From contig NZ_VRKW01000004.1 in NCBI RefSeq assembly GCF_009746715.1, positions 124,001-188,000 of the forward strand: a DNA stretch of 64,000 nt, given 5' to 3'. Below the pieces are notes generated by a model. It saw only the letters and a program-made list of their open reading frames with translations, was not told where the DNA came from and made no database searches. Both the position numbers and the translations under genes were made by a program. Numbering within the stretch: position 1 is the first letter of the stretch; each line of letters opens with the position of its first letter. Origin of the DNA: Ketobacter sp. MCCC 1A13808 (GTDB lineage: Bacteria > Pseudomonadota > Gammaproteobacteria > Pseudomonadales > Ketobacteraceae). Below are positions 9,483 through 17,903 of this stretch, one piece after another.

Positions 9483-10364
9483 GTGCCGAATAGAAGTCAC
9501 AATATCAAAGTAGCGGCAGCCTACGCCATTCTTACTTCGGTCTTCGCCACTGCAGTTGCAGCCATTACAAAGTACCTTTCCACCTCTATATCAGTGGGAA
9601 TGATTGTTTTTATTCAATATCTTATCTGCTTATTTACTTTATTACCGTGGTTAGCCCGGGTTGGAGCAGAAGGCATTAAAAGCGATCATTTAAGCCAACA
9701 TCTGATTCGTGGGGTCGCCGGCTGGCTTTGCTTTTATACCTACTACCTTGCTATCAGTCATATTCCGCTGGTGGACGCCTCGTTACTTAGAAACACTGCG
9801 CCGATTTGTGTTCCCTTTTTCATGCTGATTTTGTTCAAAACAGGAATGGCCTGGTACAAAGGTGCCGGTATCGCATTGGGCTTCATCGGAATATTACTGA
9901 TACTAAAGCCCGATGGAAACAGCATCAGCCTTTGGCACGGGGTCGGCTTTGTTTCCGGAATCAGCTTATCGCTATCAATGATTTACACCCGGGAATTATC
10001 AACCACAGAGCCTTCCAACCGTATCTTGTTCTACTACTTTGCGATTTCAATTGTGCTGAGTTTACCTATTGCGATTAGTGAATGGGGACCGGTCCCAGTG
10101 CAGCTATGGCCTGGCCTACTGACGGTCGGCTTGTCTATTTTTATCACGATGAAGCTCTACAACCTGGCCTATACCCACGCTCCGGCCAATACTATTGCCC
10201 CGTTGTCTTACTTTGGAGTGGTGTTTGCTGGGTTGTTGGGTTGGTTGATCTGGGACCATAAACCGGACGCACAGAGTCTTATCGGCATTGCCCTGGTGAT
10301 AGGTGGCGGGATCGCCAGTTTGCTTGCTGCGAGCACCAGGTTCCGGAAAACACCCACAACCTGA
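9483..10364 (+). CDS. DMT-superfamily (EamA) transporter
   Basis: A 293-residue inner membrane protein with about ten hydrophobic helices in two EamA repeats, the normal size for the drug/metabolite transporter superfamily. A conserved-type pattern is seen at YYLAISHIPLVDASLL in the first half. The second repeat has APANTIAPLSYFGVVFAGLLGW. The start is GTG (9483). Substrate is unknown; members export amino acids, nucleosides or other metabolites. It diverges from the thioesterase pair and is followed by the RES/Xre module. Confidence 0.88.
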   Translation: MPNRSHNIKVAAAYAILTSVFATAVAAITKYLSTSISVGMIVFIQYLICLFTLLPWLARVGAEGIKSDHLSQHLIRGVAGWLCFYTYYLAISHIPLVDASLLRNTAPICVPFFMLILFKTGMAWYKGAGIALGFIGILLILKPDGNSISLWHGVGFVSGISLSLSMIYTRELSTTEPSNRILFYYFAISIVLSLPIAISEWGPVPVQLWPGLLTVGLSIFITMKLYNLAYTHAPANTIAPLSYFGVVFAGLLGWLIWDHKPDAQSLIGIALVIGGGIASLLAASTRFRKTPTT

Positions 10365-10404
10365 ACTCGATCGCCCTGAAAATTTTCCCATTTGGGATCA
10401 TTGT

Positions 10405-10434
10405 TTGATTTAGTCTCTCCCGGGGCGCTATACT
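10405..10434 (+). promoter_or_regulatory. sigma-70 promoter of the RES/Xre operon
   Basis: TTGATT, 18-base spacer and TATACT, ending 40 bases before the antitoxin ATG. The -10 box has one mismatch to consensus. Antitoxins of this type normally bind their own promoter, so this is the expected control point. Confidence 0.55.
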
Positions 10435-10474
10435 TAGGTCGTTTATACCAAATTAACCAGTTTCACGGTGAAGC

Positions 10475-10897
10475 ATGAATACTAACCCTGAACAACCGCT
10501 TGCTTATTCAGAATCTGAAGATCGGCTCAGCGCAGCGGCCTTGCTTAATTTCTTTGGCATTACCAGTGAGTGGGCCCTTTCCAGCAAACAACAAATAACG
10601 CTGTTGGGTAACCCTGCCAAGAGCAGCTTTTATCGCATGAAGGATTTTGCGGACGGGAAGCAGGCCAAACCCATCCGCCTGAATCAGGACACGCTGGAGC
10701 GAGTCTCCTATCTAATGGGCATTTATAAAGCCATCAACATTTTGCTGCCCAATTCCCAGCAAGCCGCTGAATGGATTAAGAAACCCAATAAAGCACCCTT
10801 GTTTTCCGGTCGCAGTGCACTGGAGAAAATGCTCGGTGGACGCGTGGTGGACCTCAGCGATGTGCGACGCTACCTTGACGGCGAACGAGGACATTAA
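10475..10897 (+). CDS. Xre/MbcA/ParS-type antitoxin (DUF2384)
   Basis: A 140-residue antitoxin. The N-terminal part is a helix-turn-helix-like region (about residues 15-75), and the C-terminal DUF2384 (MbcA/ParS/Xre) domain covers about residues 80-138, with MLGGRVVDLSDVRRYLDG near the end. Known members neutralise RES toxins by capping the active site and repress the operon. Its stop is immediately followed by the toxin ATG (TAATG overlap), the usual coupling for this type II toxin-antitoxin family. Confidence 0.87.
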   Translation: MNTNPEQPLAYSESEDRLSAAALLNFFGITSEWALSSKQQITLLGNPAKSSFYRMKDFADGKQAKPIRLNQDTLERVSYLMGIYKAINILLPNSQQAAEWIKKPNKAPLFSGRSALEKMLGGRVVDLSDVRRYLDGERGH

Positions 10898-11640
10898 TGA
10901 CAACAACCGATTACAAGGAAGTTTGGGTCGAGGGCCCCCACTACCGGATTATTCCCACCCGATTTCCGCCTATCAATTTTTTTGAGCGTTTCACGCCTCC
11001 GGAGTTAATGGAGGCTGCATTTGAATTGGAATCCTTAACAAATGAGAGATTGAGAAACGAAGTTGGACATCTTTCTCAGGTTAGACCGGAAGACAGGGTA
11101 TCCGGCCCTGGTGCGAGTGTGGTGATGGCGGCTTTTACTCATACCGGGCATGCAAGCCGCTTTACCAATGGTGACTATGGAGTGTATTACGCTGCCAGAA
11201 ATCTGGAAACCGCCATTAGAGAAACCGTCTATCACCGCGAACGATTTCTTCACGCTACGGAGGAGCCAGCGTGCGACATTGATGTAAGGGTTTTCAAAGG
11301 AACCGTTAAAAAGCCACTAATTGACCTTTGCTCTGAACGCTTTCAATACCTGTTCGATCCGGACCCTGCCCACTATTCCGTGCCACAAAAGTTCGGTGCT
11401 GACATGAGGGCCCAAGATCGCTGGGGACTACTCTATCCTTCAGTGAGAAAACCGGGGGCGGATTGTATCGCGGTATTTCGGCCAACTGCCATCTCGCTGC
11501 CGGTACAAAGCAAGCTGCTGGCTTATCACTGGAATGGTAGGCGCATCGCCACGGTATATGAAAAAACACAGATACTGGTTGATTTGTCGATGATTGATGC
11601 CGATATTAGCAGCGAGAAAAACACCGTTATCGAACGGTAG
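10897..11640 (+). CDS. RES-domain toxin
   Basis: A 247-residue RES-family toxin; characterised members (MbcT, P. putida Res) degrade NAD+. The three residues that name the domain are visible: Arg in ASRFTNGDYG, Glu in IRETVYH and Ser in LLYPSVRKPG. The fold resembles ADP-ribosyltransferases. About 45 residues before the domain (PHYRIIPTRFPPINFFERF) are longer than in minimal members. Overlaps the antitoxin stop by one base. The gene looks intact, so the module is probably active. Confidence 0.88.
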   Translation: MTTTDYKEVWVEGPHYRIIPTRFPPINFFERFTPPELMEAAFELESLTNERLRNEVGHLSQVRPEDRVSGPGASVVMAAFTHTGHASRFTNGDYGVYYAARNLETAIRETVYHRERFLHATEEPACDIDVRVFKGTVKKPLIDLCSERFQYLFDPDPAHYSVPQKFGADMRAQDRWGLLYPSVRKPGADCIAVFRPTAISLPVQSKLLAYHWNGRRIATVYEKTQILVDLSMIDADISSEKNTVIER

Positions 11641-11687
11641 CACGCGGCGTCGGATTACGGGCCTTCGCAATTGCTCCCGCGTTTTAA

Positions 11688-13037
11688 CTAAATATAGTCG
11701 AGTTTAACCGGCAGCTTATCGGCCGGAACGGGCAATGAGGTCATATCGACCGGCATGCAATAGTTCGGGTCAACAGACCATTTATATCTTAATAGGATCT
11801 GATGCAGAACCGCCTTCACCTGCATATCCGCGAAATGCAGACCAATACACATATGGGCCCCGCCACCGAATGGAACCCAGGCATAAGGATGCACTTTATC
11901 TTCGCGCCGGGCCTCAGAAAAGCGATCCGGATCAAAGCAGTCAGGAAATTGCCAAAACTCATCCATGTAATGAGTAAAATAGGGCGAGACTGCCAGCAAA
12001 GAACCCTTGGGAATCAGGGTATTTTTGTATACCACATCTTTCACAGTACGCCGCGGTAAAGAAGGCACGGGTGAGCACATCCGTAACGATTCTTTCATGA
12101 CCCGGGTCATGCCATCGAGCACCTCAAGATCGGAGTGATCCAGCTTATCTTTACCCAGAGCCCTGCTCTCACTGCGTAACCGGTTTTGCCACTCCGGGTT
12201 TTTCGCCAGATGATACATCATGGTACACAACGTAATAGTGGTTGTATCATGCGCCGCCATCATCAAAAAAATCATGTGATTTACTACATCATCGTCAGTA
12301 AATTTCTCCCCATCTTCAGTTTCGGCTCTGCAAAGCTGACTGAACAAATCATTGCCGGTTGAGACTCGCTTTTCACTTACTTTTGAGTGAAAAAACGCTT
12401 CCAGCAACTTGCGACCATCCAGCCCTTTCTTCCAGCGCCCACCAGGAATTGGAAAACGGACAAAAGAAGTACCCGCACGCACAGTATCGATGAACGCCTT
12501 GTTTAGTTTATTGGCTTCTGTACCCAGGTGGTGCCCCATAAACACTTCGGTGGCCAAGTCCAATGTCAGTTTTTTTATGGCCGAGAAAACGTGAAAGCCG
12601 GTCTGCGGACGCCAAAGTCCAATGCCCCGCTCAATTGGATCGTTCATTTCACTGAGATACTGCACCAGCACCGGTTTTTTGAACGCGTTTTGCATGATGC
12701 GACGATGATGCCGGTGTTCTTCGAAATCCAACAGCATAATGCCGCGATGGAAAAACTTTCCTATAAAGAAATCCCAGCCCTGATTATTGGAAAAAAGATC
12801 GCCCCGATTCTGCAATACAAATTGGTTGGCGTCCGGCCCGAACATACTGATCATTCGTATACCAAACACGTTGGCCCAGCTTATCTCACCATATCGTTCA
12901 TAACGTTTACGACCGAATTTAATGGGATCGGCAATGGAATGAAGTGTGTAACCGACAATCGGCAACCCCCCGTCTCCGGGAACCAGACGCGTTATGGAGT
13001 GGTTCAGAACAGGGGGCGTGGTTTCCGTTGGAGCCAT
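11688..13037 (-). CDS. cytochrome P450
   Basis: A soluble bacterial P450 of 449 residues. The I-helix oxygen-binding motif appears as AAHDTTT, the K-helix ExxR as ESLR, and the heme loop as FGGGAHMCIG with the cysteine at about residue 397. It would hydroxylate a hydrophobic substrate with electrons from a separate redox partner, which is not in the window. I chose ATG at 13037 (MAPTETTPPV) rather than an upstream start that would read through the promoter and operator region. It diverges from a TetR regulator, the likely controller. Confidence 0.92.
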   Translation of the reverse strand: MAPTETTPPVLNHSITRLVPGDGGLPIVGYTLHSIADPIKFGRKRYERYGEISWANVFGIRMISMFGPDANQFVLQNRGDLFSNNQGWDFFIGKFFHRGIMLLDFEEHRHHRRIMQNAFKKPVLVQYLSEMNDPIERGIGLWRPQTGFHVFSAIKKLTLDLATEVFMGHHLGTEANKLNKAFIDTVRAGTSFVRFPIPGGRWKKGLDGRKLLEAFFHSKVSEKRVSTGNDLFSQLCRAETEDGEKFTDDDVVNHMIFLMMAAHDTTTITLCTMMYHLAKNPEWQNRLRSESRALGKDKLDHSDLEVLDGMTRVMKESLRMCSPVPSLPRRTVKDVVYKNTLIPKGSLLAVSPYFTHYMDEFWQFPDCFDPDRFSEARREDKVHPYAWVPFGGGAHMCIGLHFADMQVKAVLHQILLRYKWSVDPNYCMPVDMTSLPVPADKLPVKLDYI

Positions 13038-13068
13038 CGTTGTCGCCTCGATTTTTATTGTTGTCTCG

Positions 13069-13082
13069 ATACAAGGGTGTCT
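13069..13082. promoter_or_regulatory. candidate TetR operator, site 1
   Basis: ATACAAGGGTGTCT, an imperfect palindrome whose sequence closely matches site 2 read on the opposite strand (ATACAGGGTTGTAT). It lies between the P450 -10 box and its start codon, and next to the TetR -35-like box at 13083. Binding here could repress both genes. Functional assignment is inference. Confidence 0.45.
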
Positions 13083-13092
13083 TGTTATTTCC

Positions 13093-13121
13093 AGAATAGA
13101 AGGGTAGAAAATACAATACAA
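13093..13121 (-). promoter_or_regulatory. sigma-70 promoter of the P450 gene
   Basis: On the minus strand TTGTAT, 17-base spacer and TATTCT, about 56 bases upstream of the P450 ATG. The -35 box lies inside operator site 2. The opposite strand has a weaker candidate for tetR: TTGTTA, 17 bases, TAGAAA (13083-13111). Confidence 0.5.
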
Positions 13122-13129
13122 CCCTGTAT
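13116..13129. promoter_or_regulatory. candidate TetR operator, site 2
   Basis: ATACA ACCC TGTAT, a perfect 5-4-5 palindrome 23 bases before the TetR GTG start. It overlaps the P450 -35 box. It matches site 1 in inverted orientation at most positions, which makes coincidence less likely. Confidence 0.5.
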
Positions 13130-13151
13130 GTTTTTCTTATCGAGGTGCAAT

Positions 13152-13712
13152 GTGCCAAAATTAAACCGGGACAAATGGATTTCAGCCGGCATCAACCAGC
13201 TCAAGGAATTCGGGCCTACGGGCATTTCTGGTGAACAGATTGCCCGGCGACTTGATGTAACCCGAGGCTCTTTTTACCACCATTTCAGCAATATGGACGA
13301 TTTCATCGAGGCGTTACTCCAGCAGTGGGAAGCCGAGCAAACCATCGCTGTTTTGAATAACACCATCGCCAATTCCTCGGATTTAGAGGAAAAGATGGGG
13401 TTATTGATGGAGTCGGCATGGAATAGTGATGCTGACCTTGAGATAGCGATTCGCCAATGGGCCTTCATCAATGATGTGGTCAGAGTCCGGGTTGAGCGAA
13501 CAGATCAGCTCCGCCTAGGCTATTTGATCGCTGTCTACTCCGGTATTACAGGAAATAATGACCGAGGTGCAATGCTGGCGAAAATAGCCTACTACGGGCT
13601 ATTAGGGGCCTTCCATGCGCGCCCTAGACTGTCCAAACCCGAGTTAAAGTCGTTAATAATGCAAATTCAGGCGTTACTCACAGAAGGCGTAAAAAGCAGT
13701 GATATAACCTAA
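13152..13712 (+). CDS. TetR/AcrR family transcriptional regulator
   Basis: A 186-residue repressor. The N-terminal helix-turn-helix is classical: GISGEQIARRLDVTRGSFYHHF (read in parts, about residues 20-41). The C-terminal ligand-binding domain is helical and ends near the family's usual length of about 190. The start is GTG at 13152, six bases after GAGG; a longer open frame upstream is only the antisense of the P450 gene. It probably regulates the divergent P450 through the palindromes between them, with the P450 substrate or a related lipid as inducer (inference). Confidence 0.9.
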   Translation: MPKLNRDKWISAGINQLKEFGPTGISGEQIARRLDVTRGSFYHHFSNMDDFIEALLQQWEAEQTIAVLNNTIANSSDLEEKMGLLMESAWNSDADLEIAIRQWAFINDVVRVRVERTDQLRLGYLIAVYSGITGNNDRGAMLAKIAYYGLLGAFHARPRLSKPELKSLIMQIQALLTEGVKSSDIT

Positions 13713-13792
13713 AGTGCTAACATCGCTCAGTTCGCACTCGCCCGCGCAACCGCGATTTCACCCTGATAGACCAACCTAACCCTTTGTATAAT

Positions 13793-13820
13793 TTGTAAAA
13801 TATGGAATTACTTTTACACT
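13793..13820 (+). promoter_or_regulatory. candidate sigma-70 promoter of the yfiR operon
   Basis: TTGTAA, 16-base spacer and TACACT, 86 bases upstream of the TTG start of the YfiR-like gene, in an AT-rich stretch. The best match I see in this intergenic region. Confidence 0.4.
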
Positions 13821-13906
13821 GTAGTAATAGCTTGAAGCACGCAATGATTAGGCATTCTGCAGACAACAATTTAAAGCAAGAGCAAGATTAAAGGGATGTA
13901 AAACGT

Positions 13907-14488
13907 TTGAAGACCGGACTCAGACACTGGCGACACACAGCGTTAACAACGCTGGTTTTGTTCGCTTGTCTGAAATGGTCCGCATTATGCCAAGCCAGCA
14001 TTCCCGGGGAATACGATGTGAAATTAGTTTATCTGTATAATTTCACCAAGTACCTTACCTGGTCTCACCCGTTCCCGGAGGGTGATACTGATTCGCCCTA
14101 CATCATTTGCGTAATGGGAAAACTACCGAGTGATGTGCCGCTGGCTGATCTAAAAAGCAAAACCACGCGCAACCACCCTATTGATATCCGACTTCTTGCT
14201 AAATACACACCAACTACAAATTGCCATATATTATTTTTGACAAAATCATTAGGGCGAAAATATATTCGTGATATTACCAGCGCTTCAACACCTGACATGC
14301 TTGTGGTAGGCGAGACCAGCGACTTTGCCAGAGACAACGGAGAAATCGGATTTGTACTCGATGAGAAAAATCGCGTGAGATTGGAAATAAACCTGCAACG
14401 TGTACAGCAGAAGGACATGTCTATCCGTTCCCAGCTGCTTGAAATTGCGCGCAAGGTATACCGCGTACCTGAGGAGCATCGGCAGTGA
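13907..14488 (+). CDS. YfiR/HmsC-like periplasmic protein
   Basis: A 193-residue protein of the YfiR family (DUF4154). The first ~30 residues are an export signal with a hydrophobic core TTLVLFACL. The mature part begins PGEYDVKLVYLYNFTKYLTW, the family hallmark. In Pseudomonas YfiR is a periplasmic repressor of the diguanylate cyclase YfiN. The only usable start in frame is TTG at 13907, as a stop lies 16 bases upstream; AAGGG is a few bases before it. The GTGA overlap with the next gene supports coupled translation and direct interaction. Confidence 0.87.
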   Translation: MKTGLRHWRHTALTTLVLFACLKWSALCQASIPGEYDVKLVYLYNFTKYLTWSHPFPEGDTDSPYIICVMGKLPSDVPLADLKSKTTRNHPIDIRLLAKYTPTTNCHILFLTKSLGRKYIRDITSASTPDMLVVGETSDFARDNGEIGFVLDEKNRVRLEINLQRVQQKDMSIRSQLLEIARKVYRVPEEHRQ

Positions 14489-16890
14489 GGTTTTTTCAAA
14501 AGCTCTCTCTTCGCATTAAAACCATTATGATTGCAATGATCACCAGTGCGCTTGCATTGAGTATCTCAGGTATTTTTTTCACACTGTACGATTACCAAAT
14601 AGCTCAGAATAAAGCGAATCAGGAATACCGGGTTATTGCTAAAATACTGGCCGACAGGAGCACGGCGGCTTTGGAGTTTCTGGACGAAGAAGTTGCCAGA
14701 GATAACCTGCGTTCGCTGGAAGCACACCAATCCATCACCCTCGCCTGCCTTTTCGATGTCAATGACGATCTTTTTGCCGCTTATGAGCGAAAGTCCTATC
14801 GCGCCTACAAGTGTCCTCATTTACTGAAACGCGACCAAATGATTGACGACAACCAGTATTTGGAAATACGGGAAAAAGTCATCTATGACGAGAGTGTCAT
14901 TGGCGCATTATATCTGCTAACCGATCAAGGTGACCTGCGAGAAACAATGTTCCTGCGGGTTGTCACCAGCGTCATCATTATCCTGATTTCATTATTCATC
15001 ACTTTTCTGCTTGCTGTACGGCTGCAAACATTTGTAACCCGCCCCATTACCCGTTTGCAGGATACGGCGATAAAAATACGACAATCCGATAACTATTCAT
15101 TACGCGCAGAAAAAACCACGGAAGACGAGCTGGGCGATTTGGTAGACGCATTCAATGGCATGGTGGCAAAAATTGAAAATGATAACGTTGCACTACGAGA
15201 CAGCGAAGAGCGCTTCAGAACCCTCACCGCTTCTTCACCCGTCGGTGTGTTCCAGACCGATGAAGATGGTCAGTACACGTATGTGAACGCCCGCTGGCGC
15301 GAAATCACTAATATTTATGATATCCATCTGACCCAGGAAGCTTGGATCAAAACGTTGCATCCTGAAGAACGCTTTCAAATCATGTCGCGGTGGCGAGAGT
15401 GCGTTGAGAAAGGTGACGAAATTCGCATGGAATACCGGTTATTGCGCGACGATGGTGAAGATGTGAATGTAATCTGCCATGCGAAACCGCTATACGAAGG
15501 CAGCGGCAATATTATCGGATACCTGGGCAGCCTGTCTGATATTTCAGAGCTAAAATCCGTTCAATTGCAACTTGAGCAGTTGGCGCTGTACGACCCCTTG
15601 ACCAAGTTGGCGAATCGTTATCTGTTCCGCAATCGTCTGGAAAAGGCGCTCAAGCATTCAGAGCGCGAAAAAACCAAGCTGGCCCTGCTATTCCTCGATA
15701 TTGACCACTTCAAAAAGATCAATGACACCATGGGACACGATCAGGGAGATGACTTGCTGAAAGCCATCGCTCACCGTCTTCGGTTCTGCACCCGGCCCGG
15801 TGACACGGTTGCCCGGATGGGCGGTGACGAATTCACTGTTCTCGTACCCGAGATTCACTATGAGCATGAAGCGGATGCGATTGCCAGGAAAGTACTGGAC
15901 GTGTTGAAAGTACCCATCCGTCTGACCGGAATGGAAGTTATTATTACTACCAGCATTGGCATCAGCATCGGGTTGAGTGATGCTATTGATGCCAACACGT
16001 TGATGAAGAATGCCGACCTCGCGATGTACCGGGCAAAAGCAAAAGGTCGTGACAATTATCAGTTTTTTTCAGATGAAATGAACATAGAACTGACCCGTCA
16101 ACTCGCAATGGAGGGCGAGTTGAGACAGGCATTACAACGGAACGAATTTGAACTGTATTATCAACCTCAAATTGATCTAACCACCAATCAGCTGGTGGGC
16201 TATGAGGCCTTGATTCGCTGGAACCATCCTGAAAAAGGTCTTGTTCCGCCGGGTGAGTTTATACCGGTCGCTGAAGATTCCGGATTAATCCTACCGATGG
16301 GTGAATGGGTACTAAAAACGGCATGTGAACATATAAAATTATTCAACAGTACCGGGTTATTGCCCGCCCACGGTCATGTTGCGGTGAACCTGTCTCCGCG
16401 CCAGTTTCATGACCCTAACCTGGTCACTGTGATTCGAGATCTGGTGACTACAGCGGATATTCCCAGCCAACAGCTCGAGATAGAAATCACGGAAAGCTTA
16501 TTGATGGATAATGTGGAAAGCACCATTCGTACATTGGAAATGCTGAAGGATCTCGGCATCATCCTCGCGATCGATGATTTCGGTACCGGGTATTCATCGC
16601 TCAATTATCTGAAGAGACTTCCGATCCATGTGCTCAAGGTGGACCGTTCCTTTGTAATGGACATACCTCACGATAAAGACGATGTTGAGATTACCGCAGC
16701 TGTGATCGCTATGGCCCACAAGCTGGGATTGAAAGTTGTTGCAGAGGGTGTAGAGCAACTGCTGCAAGCGGATTTTTTGAAGGAAAATTCCTGCGATTAT
16801 GCACAAGGATATTATTACGGGAAGCCAATGAGCGTAGACGATTTATATAAAAATATCGGACATTACGAAAAGTGGCGTTCTCAGGGCTAA
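14485..16890 (+). CDS. membrane PAS-GGDEF-EAL cyclic-di-GMP enzyme
   Basis: An 801-residue inner membrane protein. Order: TM1 (about 13-35), periplasmic sensor (36-155, YfiN/CHASE8-like), TM2 (157-178), HAMP (178-232), PAS (240-360), GGDEF (motif at 446-450) and EAL (motif at 574-576). The cyclase motif is intact and preceded by the inhibitory-site RPGD five residues earlier. The EAL half keeps EITES and DDFGTGYSS, so phosphodiesterase activity is also likely. It probably both makes and degrades cyclic-di-GMP, gated by the upstream YfiR-like protein. The GTG start overlaps the yfiR stop by four bases. Confidence 0.93.
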   Translation: MRFFQKLSLRIKTIMIAMITSALALSISGIFFTLYDYQIAQNKANQEYRVIAKILADRSTAALEFLDEEVARDNLRSLEAHQSITLACLFDVNDDLFAAYERKSYRAYKCPHLLKRDQMIDDNQYLEIREKVIYDESVIGALYLLTDQGDLRETMFLRVVTSVIIILISLFITFLLAVRLQTFVTRPITRLQDTAIKIRQSDNYSLRAEKTTEDELGDLVDAFNGMVAKIENDNVALRDSEERFRTLTASSPVGVFQTDEDGQYTYVNARWREITNIYDIHLTQEAWIKTLHPEERFQIMSRWRECVEKGDEIRMEYRLLRDDGEDVNVICHAKPLYEGSGNIIGYLGSLSDISELKSVQLQLEQLALYDPLTKLANRYLFRNRLEKALKHSEREKTKLALLFLDIDHFKKINDTMGHDQGDDLLKAIAHRLRFCTRPGDTVARMGGDEFTVLVPEIHYEHEADAIARKVLDVLKVPIRLTGMEVIITTSIGISIGLSDAIDANTLMKNADLAMYRAKAKGRDNYQFFSDEMNIELTRQLAMEGELRQALQRNEFELYYQPQIDLTTNQLVGYEALIRWNHPEKGLVPPGEFIPVAEDSGLILPMGEWVLKTACEHIKLFNSTGLLPAHGHVAVNLSPRQFHDPNLVTVIRDLVTTADIPSQQLEIEITESLLMDNVESTIRTLEMLKDLGIILAIDDFGTGYSSLNYLKRLPIHVLKVDRSFVMDIPHDKDDVEITAAVIAMAHKLGLKVVAEGVEQLLQADFLKENSCDYAQGYYYGKPMSVDDLYKNIGHYEKWRSQG

Positions 16891-16905
16891 TGGTTTCGGC
16901 TTGCC

Positions 16906-17751
16906 CTACAGATGGTTTAATAGCTTTCTGATTATTCCGGACTCATGGTCCTGCTCACGGACCGTCAGCAATTCTCCAATCAACGCCTGAATTGCAAACG
17001 CGACCTCGTCACGCAGCTCAAACAACGCATTTTGATCATTTTCCTGACCAGAAAACCGAGAGACGTCAATTTCATCTCCGATGGCGAAATAAAACCGTTC
17101 TGGGCGTGGCAACATGGTCAAACCCAGGCCTCGAGTTAGCGGCATAATCAGATCACCTCCACGCAGTATGCTGCTTTTATCGAGCAAGCCGGTTTTTCTT
17201 AGCATTTTGCCTAGCACCGATTTTTTAATATCTTCAGCATCCAGTACGATGTCGTACATATCATCCGGACCGACTGCCGCAAACGGAACAATGTTATACC
17301 CATGCTGTATTGCCATACTGCAAAACCCGGTGCGTCGCTTCCAGGTCAGCTGGTATTGCTCGCCTTTTCGCTTGCTGACTTCACGTGCCCCTCCCGGGAA
17401 CACCATTATGTGCTCGCCCCGCGTCATTAGCTCGGAACAATTTTCCCGCGTGCCCTCTACACCTCCGGTCCGGTCCAGCATGTTTCGCCAACCCGGAATA
17501 GTATAGTGAGCGTGATCGGCCAGCGTTCTGATCAGCACGCCCTTATCCCGGTATACCTGGGCTATCAGTAAAGGGACATCAAGTACCCCATAAATAGTGT
17601 GATTGCCCACCAATAGAGTCGGCTTCGAAGAATCTACTTTTTCCAATCCGAAAAACTTGGGGCTGAAATACATGCGCAGGGGTTGCGTAAGTTTCCACAA
17701 CTGCTCGGGTTTAACAAGCGAGGTATCAAACGGCTTGTGCTGGTAGGTCAT
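16906..17751 (-). CDS. lysophospholipid acyltransferase family protein (MGAT-like)
   Basis: A 281-residue acyltransferase of the LPLAT superfamily. The catalytic histidine block reads VGNHTIYGVLDVPLL, with a longer His-Asp spacing than classical HX4D. The glycine block reads FPGGAREV, typical of the monoacylglycerol/diacylglycerol acyltransferase-like branch. It may acylate glycerolipids or store neutral lipid. There is no clear long membrane helix, so it is probably peripheral. It converges with the GGDEF-EAL gene and has no close partner. Confidence 0.82.
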   Translation of the reverse strand: MTYQHKPFDTSLVKPEQLWKLTQPLRMYFSPKFFGLEKVDSSKPTLLVGNHTIYGVLDVPLLIAQVYRDKGVLIRTLADHAHYTIPGWRNMLDRTGGVEGTRENCSELMTRGEHIMVFPGGAREVSKRKGEQYQLTWKRRTGFCSMAIQHGYNIVPFAAVGPDDMYDIVLDAEDIKKSVLGKMLRKTGLLDKSSILRGGDLIMPLTRGLGLTMLPRPERFYFAIGDEIDVSRFSGQENDQNALFELRDEVAFAIQALIGELLTVREQDHESGIIRKLLNHL

Positions 17752-17839
17752 GAATTTTCCCGGAAACTGATCATCCGCTTTATAATTATATTAGCGAGAA
17801 CGGTAATAAGTAGGCCATTGTCGCAGAATTCCGGACAAC

Positions 17840-17874
17840 AAAAAACCGGCAAACAGTCTCCTGATACCGGCTTT
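17840..17874 (-). terminator. rho-independent terminator of sucCD
   Basis: On the minus strand AAGCCGG, a loop with an inner CAG-GAGA-CTG, then CCGGTTTTTT. It lies about 30 bases after the sucD stop and ends in a T run, closing the suc operon. Confidence 0.75.
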
Positions 17875-17903
17875 CTGATTTGCTTTCTTTGCTTAACGGG
17901 ATT

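Noticed and set aside
12528-13151. Long plus-strand open frame leading into the TetR gene
   Set aside because: It is the antisense of the P450 gene; the true start with ribosome binding site and helix-turn-helix is at 13152.
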